Below, piece by piece: positions 51,048 through 59,669 of a stretch of DNA of 64,000 nucleotides. This DNA is from Palsa-504 sp963705835. Lineage in GTDB: Bacteria > Actinomycetota > Actinomycetes > Streptosporangiales > Streptosporangiaceae. Location: contig CAVPLC010000096.1 in the NCBI GenBank assembly GCA_963705835.1, forward strand, positions 1 to 64,000, given 5' to 3'. The position numbers and the translations under genes are program-made. How positions within the stretch are numbered: position 1 is the first letter of the stretch; each line of letters opens with the position of its first letter. The notes under the pieces were generated by a model, which ran no database searches, had not been told where the DNA came from, and worked only from the letters and a program-made list of their open reading frames with translations.

Positions 51048-52571
51048 TCAGGTGAGCTGCCGCAGTTCCTGCGTGGCGACGGCGGGCTCGGCGGGCCGGG
51101 ATCGCCAGCCCCAGCGACCGGTCAGGCACAACCAGAGCAGCGCGGCCACCGCGAGCACGCGGGCCGTGGAGGTGATCCACTCTCCCTCGAACATCTGCAG
51201 GCTGAGCAGCCAGCCCCGCGGGAGCGAGGTGGAGTCCATGTAGGTGATCGCGGCGAAGCCGAGGCGGACCAGCACCACCCAGTCCAGCCGCGAGGCCGGG
51301 TACAGCACCAGCAGCGCGATGATCATGACGTCGTACCAGGGCCGCTGGAACGGCCACATGAAGATCCAGGCCAGGCTGAGCGCCAGCGCCGGCGTGACCG
51401 CGGGCAGCGACGGAACCCGGGAGGGCAGCCGCAGGCAGACGATGACCGCCACGACGACGGCCAGCACCGCGGCCACGGTGACCAGGTGCGCGGGCTGGTA
51501 GGTGGTGATCCCGAGCGGACGCCAGAACACCTGGTACAGGTTGTCCCACGTCACCTGGTTGCCACGGTGGAACAGCACGGTGACGGCCGGGCGCCCTGCG
51601 GCCAGGTAGGGCGGGACGATCGTCATCAGGCAGCCGAGGACGAGGGCGAACGCCGAGGCCAGGTGGCGGCGCAGCGCCCACAGCGCACCGACCGCGAACA
51701 GCGCGAACGGGATCTTGACGCCGATGGCGGCCCCGATGAGCAGCCCGGCCACCAGGGCCCGGACCGGCCCCGGATCCTCGCCGGGCCGTTCCGCGCGCAG
51801 CACCGCGATCCCGGCCAGGCCGAACGCGATGGCCAGCCCGTCGATGTGCCCGCCCGCCACGATCACCCACAGCAGCAGCGGGTTCGCCGACCAGAGCAGG
51901 TGGGCGCGCCATCGCATGGCCGGATCCGGCTTGGCCAGCCAGTCCAGGAGCAGCACGACCGCGCCGAACGCCAGTGCCGTCCACAGCTTGAGCCAGAACG
52001 TGATGCGCGCCATGGAGCCGCCGCCGAGTTCGGCCGCGGCCCACTCCGAGGCGGTGGCCAGCGGCCCGTAGTCCGAGAGGCTGTTCTGCCAGGTCTTGGG
52101 GCTGTTACGGGCGATCTGGGCGCCGGTGGCCAGGAACTCGTTCGGCGTCATCACGTAGGGGCTGTGCCCGGCTGCCACCATGCTGCCGTCGATCCCGTAC
52201 GAGACCGCGTCGGTGGAGCCGCCCGGCGGGAGCACGGTGAACAGGGCGATGACGAGGAACACGCCCGCGAGCAGCGGCTTGACCGGCGGGCGGGCGCCCC
52301 GGGACACCGCGACCAGGCCCGCGGCCACCCCGGCGGCCGCGATGACCGCCGCCGCCCACAGCGACAGCAGGACCACGGCCGGCCGCAGGTGCAGCGGGTG
52401 CCACCACGGCGGGCCGGCGGCCGGGTGGGCCAGGCCGGGGACGCTGACGGACGGGCCGTTGACGCAGATCACGACCATGATGAGCAGGGACACGACGATG
52501 GCCGCCACGCCCATCGCGAGCAGAGGAGTGGCCGACGCCGCGCGCCGGTCCCCGTCACTCACGCTGGACAT
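51048..52571 (-). CDS. GT-C membrane mannosyltransferase (MptB/GT87-like)
   Basis: 507 residues with about 12 helices. The first large outside loop carries DAVSYGIDGSMVAAGHSPYVM and later DYGPLATASEW, the pattern of polyprenol-phosphate-mannose-dependent enzymes such as MptB and GT87 relatives. VKIPFALFAVGALWAL, WDNLYQVFWRPLGITTYQP and WIFMWPFQRPWYDVMIIALL are family landmarks. ATG 52571. It is divergent from the CYTH gene (gap of 45 bases). Confidence 0.78.
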   Translation of the reverse strand: MSSVSDGDRRAASATPLLAMGVAAIVVSLLIMVVICVNGPSVSVPGLAHPAAGPPWWHPLHLRPAVVLLSLWAAAVIAAAGVAAGLVAVSRGARPPVKPLLAGVFLVIALFTVLPPGGSTDAVSYGIDGSMVAAGHSPYVMTPNEFLATGAQIARNSPKTWQNSLSDYGPLATASEWAAAELGGGSMARITFWLKLWTALAFGAVVLLLDWLAKPDPAMRWRAHLLWSANPLLLWVIVAGGHIDGLAIAFGLAGIAVLRAERPGEDPGPVRALVAGLLIGAAIGVKIPFALFAVGALWALRRHLASAFALVLGCLMTIVPPYLAAGRPAVTVLFHRGNQVTWDNLYQVFWRPLGITTYQPAHLVTVAAVLAVVVAVIVCLRLPSRVPSLPAVTPALALSLAWIFMWPFQRPWYDVMIIALLVLYPASRLDWVVLVRLGFAAITYMDSTSLPRGWLLSLQMFEGEWITSTARVLAVAALLWLCLTGRWGWRSRPAEPAVATQELRQLT

Positions 52572-52616
52572 GGGTTAGACGGTACCGGACGAGGCCTCCC
52601 CAGTAATCTTGGAGGC

Positions 52617-53252
52617 GTGACGGACAACACGGGCGACCACCTGGAAACCGAGCAGAAATACGACGCCGACGCCGACTTTGTCCTGCCCGACCTCAGCGGC
52701 CTGGAGGGACGCGCGAAGGCCACGGGGCCGCGCCGGTATTACCTGAGCGCGACCTACTTCGACACCGAAGAACTCGACCTCATCAAGAACCGGGTCACGC
52801 TGCGACGCCGGGTCGGCGGCACGGACGAGGGATGGCACCTCAAGCTGCCGGTGCGCAAGGACACCCGCCAGGAACTGCACGCGCCGCTCGGTGACGGCGG
52901 CACCGCAAGCATCGGGTCGGTGCCGGCGCGGCTGGCCGCGCAGGTTGAGGACATCGCCGCAGGCCGCCCCCTGCGCCCCATCGCCATTCTTGATACCGAA
53001 CGGACCGTGGTGACCCTGACCGATCAGGCGGGCAAGCCGCTGGCCGAGGTCGCCGACGATCGCGTGACGGCCACGCGGCTCGACCAGCCCGGCGCCGAAC
53101 CGCTGATATGGCGCGAGATCGAGGTCGAGGCGCTCACCAGCGGCCCCGGCGCCGCGGGCGTGCTCGACGCGGCCGGCCAGGCGCTGCGCCAGGCCGGGGC
53201 GAGACGTTCGTCGTCGGCCTCCAAGCTCGGCCGGGTGCTCGGCACCGGCTGA
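52617..53252 (+). CDS. CYTH-domain protein (triphosphate tunnel metalloenzyme fold)
   Basis: 211 residues from GTG 52617. The CYTH signature ETEQKYD (ExExK) is at residues 10-16, followed by YYLSATYFDTEELDL, TLRRRVGGTDEGWHLKLPV and EVADDRVTA, the basic tunnel residues. Members bind triphosphates and cleave tripolyphosphate or thiamine triphosphate; no CHAD domain follows. TAATCT seven bases before the GTG suggests a leaderless mRNA. Isolated gene. Confidence 0.87.
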   Translation: MTDNTGDHLETEQKYDADADFVLPDLSGLEGRAKATGPRRYYLSATYFDTEELDLIKNRVTLRRRVGGTDEGWHLKLPVRKDTRQELHAPLGDGGTASIGSVPARLAAQVEDIAAGRPLRPIAILDTERTVVTLTDQAGKPLAEVADDRVTATRLDQPGAEPLIWREIEVEALTSGPGAAGVLDAAGQALRQAGARRSSSASKLGRVLGTG

Positions 53253-53435
53253 GCTCTGCCTCCTGAGCTCTACCTCCTTAGCTGGGGTTCGTGGGAATCT
53301 CAGAGGTTATTCATAGCGGATTCTGATCTGTCGATCACATCATTCGCATGAGGTGAGAATGTAAGGAGAGGATCCCCAACCTTGCGGGATACCCAGCACA
53401 GATCTCATCGGGGACGACAAGCGAGCTTGACGAAC

Positions 53436-54200
53436 ATGGAAGACTACAGCCCGGCTCCCACGCCGCCGACGAAGGCCGCCGGGAAGAACGCGGGCATCCA
53501 GCGGGCGGACGGGACGCCGGTGCGCGTGCTCGTCGTCGACGACGAGCCGAGCCTGGCCGAACTGCTGGCCAGCGTGCTGCGCTACGAGGGCTGGACGGTG
53601 CGCACCGCCGGCACCGGCGCGGACGCCGTCCGGACCGCGCGCGAGTTCCGCCCGGACGCGGTGGTGCTCGATATCATGCTGCCGGATTTGTCCGGCCTGG
53701 AGGTCATGCGCAGGCTCCGGGCCGAGGTCCCGCAGGTGTGCGTGCTGTTTCTCACCGCGCGGGACGCGGTGGAGGACCGGGTGGCAGGCATCACGGCCGG
53801 CGGCGACGACTACGTGACCAAGCCGTTCAGCCTGGAGGAGGTGCTGGCCCGGCTGCGCGGCCTGCTGCGCCGGGCCAACCTGACCCGGGCCCACACCGAG
53901 GGCCTGCTCACCGTCGGCGACCTGACCATGGACGAGGACGCGCGCGAGGTCCGCCGCGACGGCGACCTCATCGACCTGACCGCGACCGAGTTCGAGCTGC
54001 TCAGGTTCCTCATGCGCAACCCCCGGCGGGTGCTGTCCAAGGCGCAGATCCTGGACCGGGTGTGGAACTACGACTTCGGCGGCCAGGCGCACGTCGTCGA
54101 GCTGTACATCAGCTACCTGCGCAAGAAGATCGACGCCGGCCGGGTGCCGCTGATCCACACGGTCCGCGGCGTCGGTTACGTGCTGAAGCCAGCGGGCTGA
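53436..54200 (+). CDS. OmpR/PhoB-type response regulator
   Basis: 254 residues from ATG 53436 (TTG 53382 is open upstream). Receiver domain: VRVLVVDDEPSLAELL with acidic pocket, phosphorylated Asp in DAVVLDIMLPDLSG and KPFSLEEVLARLRGLL. The C-terminal winged helix (DLTATEFELLRFLMRNPRRV, HTVRGVGYVLKP) binds tandem DNA repeats. The histidine kinase gene follows with a TGATG overlap, so they form one two-component system. The trigger and targets are unknown. Confidence 0.92.
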   Translation: MEDYSPAPTPPTKAAGKNAGIQRADGTPVRVLVVDDEPSLAELLASVLRYEGWTVRTAGTGADAVRTAREFRPDAVVLDIMLPDLSGLEVMRRLRAEVPQVCVLFLTARDAVEDRVAGITAGGDDYVTKPFSLEEVLARLRGLLRRANLTRAHTEGLLTVGDLTMDEDAREVRRDGDLIDLTATEFELLRFLMRNPRRVLSKAQILDRVWNYDFGGQAHVVELYISYLRKKIDAGRVPLIHTVRGVGYVLKPAG

Positions 54201-55864
54201 TGTCTGCCGGGCGCGAGGCTGGCCCGCGGGCGAGCTGGCTGGCGGGCAGGACGCTCAGCGCGCGGCTGATAACCGGCGTCCTGGTGCTGCTCGTCGGCGC
54301 GTGCGCCGTCATCGGCGTGGTCACCTACCTGGCGATCCGCGGCTCGATGGTCTCCGCGCTCGACGGCCAGCTGCGCAGTGCCAGCGGCACCTATGCCGCT
54401 TGTATAGAGGTTTCCCACCAGGACACCACCGGCCAGGGCAGCGCCCCGGTTCAGCCGGACGGCGGTCCGGGCGAGTACCAGCCGCCGCCTAACGGCAGCT
54501 CCTGCAGCCAGGGGCAGCCGCAGGGGATGCTAGGCGCGCGGATCAAGGACGGCGAGATCACCAACTGCGGGGTCGTCAACGGCGCACGCAATCAGCCATG
54601 CCGTTTGTCGGCGGCCGACGCCAAGGCCCTCATGGCGCTGCCCGTGTACCAGGCGTCGGCGCACGAGCCGCCACCCTGGCCGAGTACCGCCTATAGCGCG
54701 CACCTTACCTCGTTCCGCGTGGACTACCGGATGACCGCGGTGGCGGGACACGACGGCGACATCTTGATCTCCGGGCTTCCGCTGACCACCGTGGAGAACA
54801 CGCTGGGCCAGGTAGCCCTGGCCGAGCTGATCGTCTTCCTCAGCGTGCTGCTGCTGGCCGGCGTGCTGGGCATGACGCTGGTGCGGCTGTCGCTGCGACC
54901 GCTGCGCCGGGTCGCGGCGACCGCGGCCGGAGTGGCCGAGCTGCCGCTCGACTCTGGCGAGGTGTCGCTGCCCACTGGCGTGCCTTACAGTGACCCGCGG
55001 ACCGAGGTCGGCCAGGTCGGGGCCGCATTCAACCGGATGCTCCTGCACGTGGAGCGGGCGCTGGGCCGGCGCGCAGCCAGCGAGGCCCGGCTGCGCAGGT
55101 TCGCGGCCGACGCCTCGCACGAGCTGCGCACCCCGCTGTCCGCGATCCGCGGCTACGCCGAGCTCGCGCTGCGGCACCGCGGCCCGGTGCCTGACGACGT
55201 GACCCACGCGCTGACCCGGGTCCAGTCCGAGTCGGCCCGGATGAGCGTCCTCGTCGATGACCTGCTGCTGCTCGCGCGGCTTGACGCCGGGCGGCCGCTG
55301 GAGCGCGAGCCCGTGGACCTGTCCCGGCTGGCCATCGACGTGACCAGCGACGCGCGGGTGGCCCGCCGGGACCATCACTGGCGGCTGGACCTGCCCAGCG
55401 ACCCGATCCTGGTCCTGGGCGACGAGCATCGCCTGCACCAGGTGTTCGCCAACCTGATGAGCAACGCGGGCAAACACACCCCGCCCGGCTCGACGGTCAG
55501 CGTCGCCCTCGCCGTGCAGGACGCCGGCGTTGACCGGGTGGACGCGGACGAGGGCGGGACGGTGCAGCGCGGCGTGCGTCCGGCCGCGCCACGGGTCGCG
55601 CTTAGCATCACCGACGACGGCCCGGGTATCCCGCCGGACCTGCTGCCGGACCTGTTCGAGCGGTTCACCAGGGCCGACACGTCGCGGGCCAGGGACCTCG
55701 ACGCGGCGGGCAAGAGCACGGGCCTCGGCCTGGCCATCGTGGACGCCGTGGTCGCCGCGCACGGCGGCAGCATCACGGTGACCAGCCGGCCAGGCCGGAC
55801 CAGGTTCGTCATCTTCCTCGCCCTGCTGCCCGAGCCTGCGGACATGGCTGACATTACGGGCTGA
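54200..55864 (+). CDS. Membrane sensor histidine kinase
   Basis: 554 residues. Two membrane helices (about residues 20-45 and 205-230) flank an outer sensor domain of about 160 residues rich in Gly/Pro/Ser with paired Cys (CSQGQPQGMLGARI, TNCGVVNGARNQPC). Then HAMP, the H-box ADASHELRTPLSAIRGYAEL with the phosphorylated His, the N-box HQVFANLMSNAGKHTP and G-boxes DDGPGIPPDLLPDLFERF and TGLGLAIVDAVVAAHGG. The ATP lid is extended. It pairs with the preceding response regulator. Confidence 0.93.
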   Translation: MSAGREAGPRASWLAGRTLSARLITGVLVLLVGACAVIGVVTYLAIRGSMVSALDGQLRSASGTYAACIEVSHQDTTGQGSAPVQPDGGPGEYQPPPNGSSCSQGQPQGMLGARIKDGEITNCGVVNGARNQPCRLSAADAKALMALPVYQASAHEPPPWPSTAYSAHLTSFRVDYRMTAVAGHDGDILISGLPLTTVENTLGQVALAELIVFLSVLLLAGVLGMTLVRLSLRPLRRVAATAAGVAELPLDSGEVSLPTGVPYSDPRTEVGQVGAAFNRMLLHVERALGRRAASEARLRRFAADASHELRTPLSAIRGYAELALRHRGPVPDDVTHALTRVQSESARMSVLVDDLLLLARLDAGRPLEREPVDLSRLAIDVTSDARVARRDHHWRLDLPSDPILVLGDEHRLHQVFANLMSNAGKHTPPGSTVSVALAVQDAGVDRVDADEGGTVQRGVRPAAPRVALSITDDGPGIPPDLLPDLFERFTRADTSRARDLDAAGKSTGLGLAIVDAVVAAHGGSITVTSRPGRTRFVIFLALLPEPADMADITG

Positions 55865-55884
55865 CGGTGTGCTAGTCCTTAGTC

Positions 55885-56616
55885 ATGAACAGCGACCGGC
55901 AGCGGCTGGTGACCGCGATGCCGCTGCACGCGATCACCTCGACGTACGGCGAGGCGGGCCTGCGCGACCGGTTCGCGGCCGAGATCGCGTCCTGGCCCGA
56001 CGCCGACCGGCACCGGATGGAGCGGGCGCTGGACCTGGCCTCGCGGCTGCACGCCGCCGACCGGCGTGATCGCGAGCCGTACGTGAACCACCTGCTGCGG
56101 GTGGCGATCCGGATCATGTCGTACTACGGCGTCCGCGACGCCGACGTGATCTGCGCCGCGCTGCTGCACGACGCCGTGGAAGACCACCCCGCTGAGCTGG
56201 CCGGGAGCGGCCAGGGTGACCAGCAGGCCGCTCTGGGGGTGCTGGCGGCGGAGTTCGGCCCGCGGGTGGCGGAACTGGTCGGCGCGGTGACGAACCCACC
56301 GTTCGCGCCGGACCGCGACGAGCATGAGCAGTACCGGGAGCACGTGGCGGACAGCCTGCGGGACAGCCCGTGGGCCCGGGTCATCAAGGCCTCCGACTTC
56401 ACCGACAACGGGGTGGGCCTCATCCACTCCACCGGTCCGCGGCTGCGCAGGCTCGCAGGCAAGTACGCGCCGCTGGTCCCGGTGCTGCGGGACCTGATCG
56501 CCCGGCCCGACACGCCGCTGGACGCCGCGGCCAAGGAGCACATCCTGGCCCAGATCGACCGGGCCGCCGACCGGTTCGCCGCCCTCCGCGGGGACGACGG
56601 GCAGGTGGACGTGTAG
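55885..56616 (+). CDS. HD-domain hydrolase resembling the (p)ppGpp hydrolase domain
   Basis: 243 residues. The HD core is HLLRVAIRIMSY, HDAVEDHPAEL and KASDFTDNGVGL, which match the metal-binding His, His-Asp and Asp of stand-alone RelA/SpoT-type hydrolase (SAH) domains. The synthetase domain is absent, so the protein could degrade alarmones or a related nucleotide. The next gene (Fpg/Nei) starts immediately after the stop, so they form one transcript; the two-component genes are 20 bases upstream. Confidence 0.85.
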   Translation: MNSDRQRLVTAMPLHAITSTYGEAGLRDRFAAEIASWPDADRHRMERALDLASRLHAADRRDREPYVNHLLRVAIRIMSYYGVRDADVICAALLHDAVEDHPAELAGSGQGDQQAALGVLAAEFGPRVAELVGAVTNPPFAPDRDEHEQYREHVADSLRDSPWARVIKASDFTDNGVGLIHSTGPRLRRLAGKYAPLVPVLRDLIARPDTPLDAAAKEHILAQIDRAADRFAALRGDDGQVDV

Positions 56617-57450
56617 GTGCCGGAACTTCCCGAGGTCGAGAACGCCCGGCGCCTGATCGCCGACCGAGCCCTGGGCCGGACCATCGTCGCGGTCGACGAC
56701 GCCGACACGTTCGTCTCCCGGCCGCACTCACCCGGCGATCTGCGCGCGGCGCTGACCGGGCGCGTGCTCACCGCGGCCCACAGGCGCGGCAAGACGATCT
56801 GGTGCGAGACCTCCGAGGTGCTGGGCGGCCCTCCTGGGCCCGGACCCGATCTGGGCATCCACCTGGGGATGAACGGCCGCATCATCGTCACCTCGCCGGA
56901 CGGCCAGTCGGCCGAGGGCGGTGACCCTCCGGGGCGAGACGCCCAGCCCCGCAAGGCCGAATGGAACCGCTTCACCCTCGAGTTCGCCGACGGCGGCCGC
57001 ATGGTGCTGTTCGACAAGCGCCGGCTCGGGCGCATCCTGCTGAACCCCGACATCGGGGCCCTCGGACCAGACGCTGCCGAGGTCACGCCGGCGGAATTCC
57101 GCACCCTGATCTCCAAGGGGAGGATCGCGGTCAAAGCCCGCCTGCTGGACCAGTCCAAGATCGCCGGGATCGGGAACCTGCTGGCCGACGAGATCCTCTG
57201 GCAGGCCAAGGTGTCGCCGCTCACGCCGGTCAACCGCCTGCGGCGCGCCGACGCGGACCGCCTCTACCGCGCGCTGCGCTCGGTCCTGGCTCGGGCCACG
57301 GCCGACGGCGGAGGCGCGCACACCGGCGAGGTTATCGCGGCCCGTCGCTGGGGCGGCACGTGCCCGCGATGCGGCTCACCGATGAGGCACGGAACCGTCG
57401 GCGGCCGCACCACCTGGTGGTGCTCGCGCGAGCAGGCAATCCGATCCTGA
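56617..57450 (+). CDS. Fpg/Nei-family DNA glycosylase
   Basis: 277 residues. The mature N-terminus PELPEVEN holds the catalytic Pro-Glu, with the LDQSKIAGIGNLLADEILW helix-two-turn-helix and a final zinc finger CPRCGSPM and a later Cys in WWCSREQ. It removes oxidised bases and nicks abasic sites. The finger has three Cys where most have four: the usual CPRCQ end reads CSREQ. The GTG at 56617 follows the HD stop directly. The gene is convergent with the hydrolase-GT fusion (20-base gap). Confidence 0.9.
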   Translation: MPELPEVENARRLIADRALGRTIVAVDDADTFVSRPHSPGDLRAALTGRVLTAAHRRGKTIWCETSEVLGGPPGPGPDLGIHLGMNGRIIVTSPDGQSAEGGDPPGRDAQPRKAEWNRFTLEFADGGRMVLFDKRRLGRILLNPDIGALGPDAAEVTPAEFRTLISKGRIAVKARLLDQSKIAGIGNLLADEILWQAKVSPLTPVNRLRRADADRLYRALRSVLARATADGGGAHTGEVIAARRWGGTCPRCGSPMRHGTVGGRTTWWCSREQAIRS

Positions 57451-57470
57451 CCGGCAGCCGGTCCCTCGTG

Positions 57471-59602
57471 TCACTGGCCAGCCAGCAGTGTGGCGATGCG
57501 CGAGGCGGCGCGGCCCGCGCCGCCTCGCGGGACCTTCCGGTAACCGGGTCCGGTGTCGGCTTCTGCCAGTGCTGTCCGCATCGTGGCGGCCAGGTTGTCT
57601 GCTGTGGTCGTCGTGTAGTCCATCCGCAGGCCGGCCCGGTAGTGGTTGAGCCGGTGGGTGACGAAGTGCTGCTGTTCCCAGTGGCGGCGCAGGGGGAAGT
57701 AGATGAACGGCCGCCCGGTGGCGACCAGTTCCATCGTCGTGGACAGCCCGCCTTGCACGATGGCCGCGTCGGCGCACGCCAGGTGCTCGAAGAGATCGGG
57801 CACATAGCCGCGCTTGTCCATGCCCTCGGTGTCCGGCAGCAGCCGGGGATCGATGCGAGGGCCGGTGACCAGAAGCATCCGCGCGTCCGGCACCTGCTTG
57901 CGCAGCCGCGCGAACGCGTCGCAGGTCAGTTCCAGCAGGCTGACGCCAGCCGCCGTGCCCCCTACCGCGGCCACGAGCAACGGCTGGTGCTGGGGGTAGC
58001 CGAGCCGGCCGCTCAACCGGGCGCGGTCACGATAGGCGGCGGGGTTGAACGGGAGCACGTAGGGGACCGAGGTGAACCACCGGCTGGACCATGACCGTAT
58101 GCCCGGCAGGCCGGGCCCGAACGAGAGATCGGGCAGCTCATCGAAAGAGCCGATGAACATGGACAGGTCGCGCAGCCGGGGAAATCGCTCACGCTTTTCG
58201 ATGGAGTCGGCGTTGTAGTCCGCGCACAACTCGGCTTCCCGTCGGGTCGCCGGGGTCGGTAGGCAGGAAGCCGATCACGTCGGTCATGAATACGTACGGC
58301 GCGATCTTCCGCTCGGGGTTCTCGTGCAGGAAGTAGTCGATCTCCCAGCACTCGTCACCCACCCATAGGTCGTAGCTGGTGTCCCTGACCACGTCGTCGA
58401 ACAGCAGGTAGTTCGCGCACAGGATCTCGTCCATCCGGCGGAACGCGTAGAACGCGGGCAGGTCGTGGTGCGCGGATTCCGACTCCCAGTGTGCCGACTC
58501 GGAAACCAGATCGGAGCTCGCCGGGTGGATGATCTCCCCCGCGCCGGCGAGTACCTCGGTCACCGGCGGCTGCGCCCACCAGTGGATCTCCAGGTCCGGC
58601 ACGCGCTGCCGGAGGGCCCGGGCGATGGCCAGGTCCCGCTGGACGTGGCCGAGGCCGATGGGAGAGGAGATCCACAGCGCCCGCCGAGGGCGGCTGTGCG
58701 TGGCCTGCCAGACGGCCTGCTTGCGCTGCCGGTGGACCATCCCGTCCACGAAGTCACGGATGGCGTGGTTCACCGCGACCGGGTACCGGACATGCGGCGC
58801 GTGCCCGCCGCCTTCGATCACGAGCAGCTCAGCGCTCGTCAGCTCGGCGATCCGCCGCGCCCGCTCCGGCGGGACGATCTTGTCCTGGTCACCGCCGATC
58901 ACGAGCACCGGGCAGGCCAGCGACCGGCAGAGGCGGATCGCCTCCTGCTCATCGGCGACCTGCTGAGGGGCATCGGCATCGCACAGCATGGTCTCAGCGT
59001 CGGTTTGCATGCCCCACTCGACGAGATCGTCGTAGGGCTTCGTGGAGTGCGGCTCGGTGGTGATCTGGGACATGAAGAACTCGACGTATCCTCGCCAGTC
59101 CCGCCGCCAGTAGTGCCGGTTCTCCTTCGCCCACCCCTCGGGGGTGTCGAGCACGTCGTCGAAGGAGTACCCGGTTCGTTCCCAGGGGTCGACGGGCGGG
59201 ATCGGCAGCGTCGGCGCGATGGTCACGATGCCCGGTCACCCGCTGCGGATGCGCCGCCGCGAACAGCAGCGCCCAGGGGAAGCCGCTGCAGAACGCCGCG
59301 AGCACCGCCCGCTCGGTGCCGGTCGCGTCGAGCACGGCCGCGACGTCACTCGCGAAGACGGTGTCGGCGTAGGCCGCCGGGTTCCTGGGCCGGTCGGACC
59401 GGCCGTTGCCGCGCGGGTCGAAGGTGATCACGCGGTAGTCCCGGGCCAGGAACGGCACCTGCATCTTCCAGTGCCTGGAGTCCACGATCGCCCACGTGGG
59501 CAGCAGCAGGATCGTCGGCTGGCCCGTGCCGTGCACCTCGTAATGGATCCGCACGCCTGAATTGACAACGTAACCGGACTCATCGGGTAGTCGTGCGCGC
59601 AT
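57471..59602 (-). CDS. Alpha/beta hydrolase fused to glycosyltransferase, frameshifted twice
   Basis: ATG 59602 has GGAGG eight bases upstream. The hydrolase part shows ILLLPTWAIVDSRHWKMQVP, YRVITFDPRGNGRSDRP and FCSGFPWALLFAAAHP; after a shift at about 59228-59236 it continues TIAPTLPIPPVDPWERTGYS and GGGHAPHVRYPVAVNHAI. From about residue 300 the chain is a MurG/UGT-type transferase: ALWISSPIGLGHVQRDLAIA. A second shift at about 58238-58248 precedes the C-terminal donor domain (VQGGLSTTMELVATGRPFIY). Total about 710 residues. Domain fusion is unusual; both breaks appear to be indels. Confidence 0.72.
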
Positions 59603-59669
59603 CGGTTGCACCTCCAACGGGCCGGCGGCCCCACCCTCCTCTCTTGATACGCCGACTGGGTGGGAGCGG

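Noticed and set aside
48595..51243. An open frame of 882 codons on the plus strand
   Set aside because: It is antisense to the glycosyltransferase at 49315-50931 and overlaps the PIMT gene; its composition is Arg/Gly/Gln-rich with no domain, as expected for a GC-rich shadow frame.
53249..53276. Tandem 14-bp repeat CTGAGCTCTGCCTC after the CYTH gene
   Set aside because: Two imperfect copies only, with no hairpin or promoter; low information.
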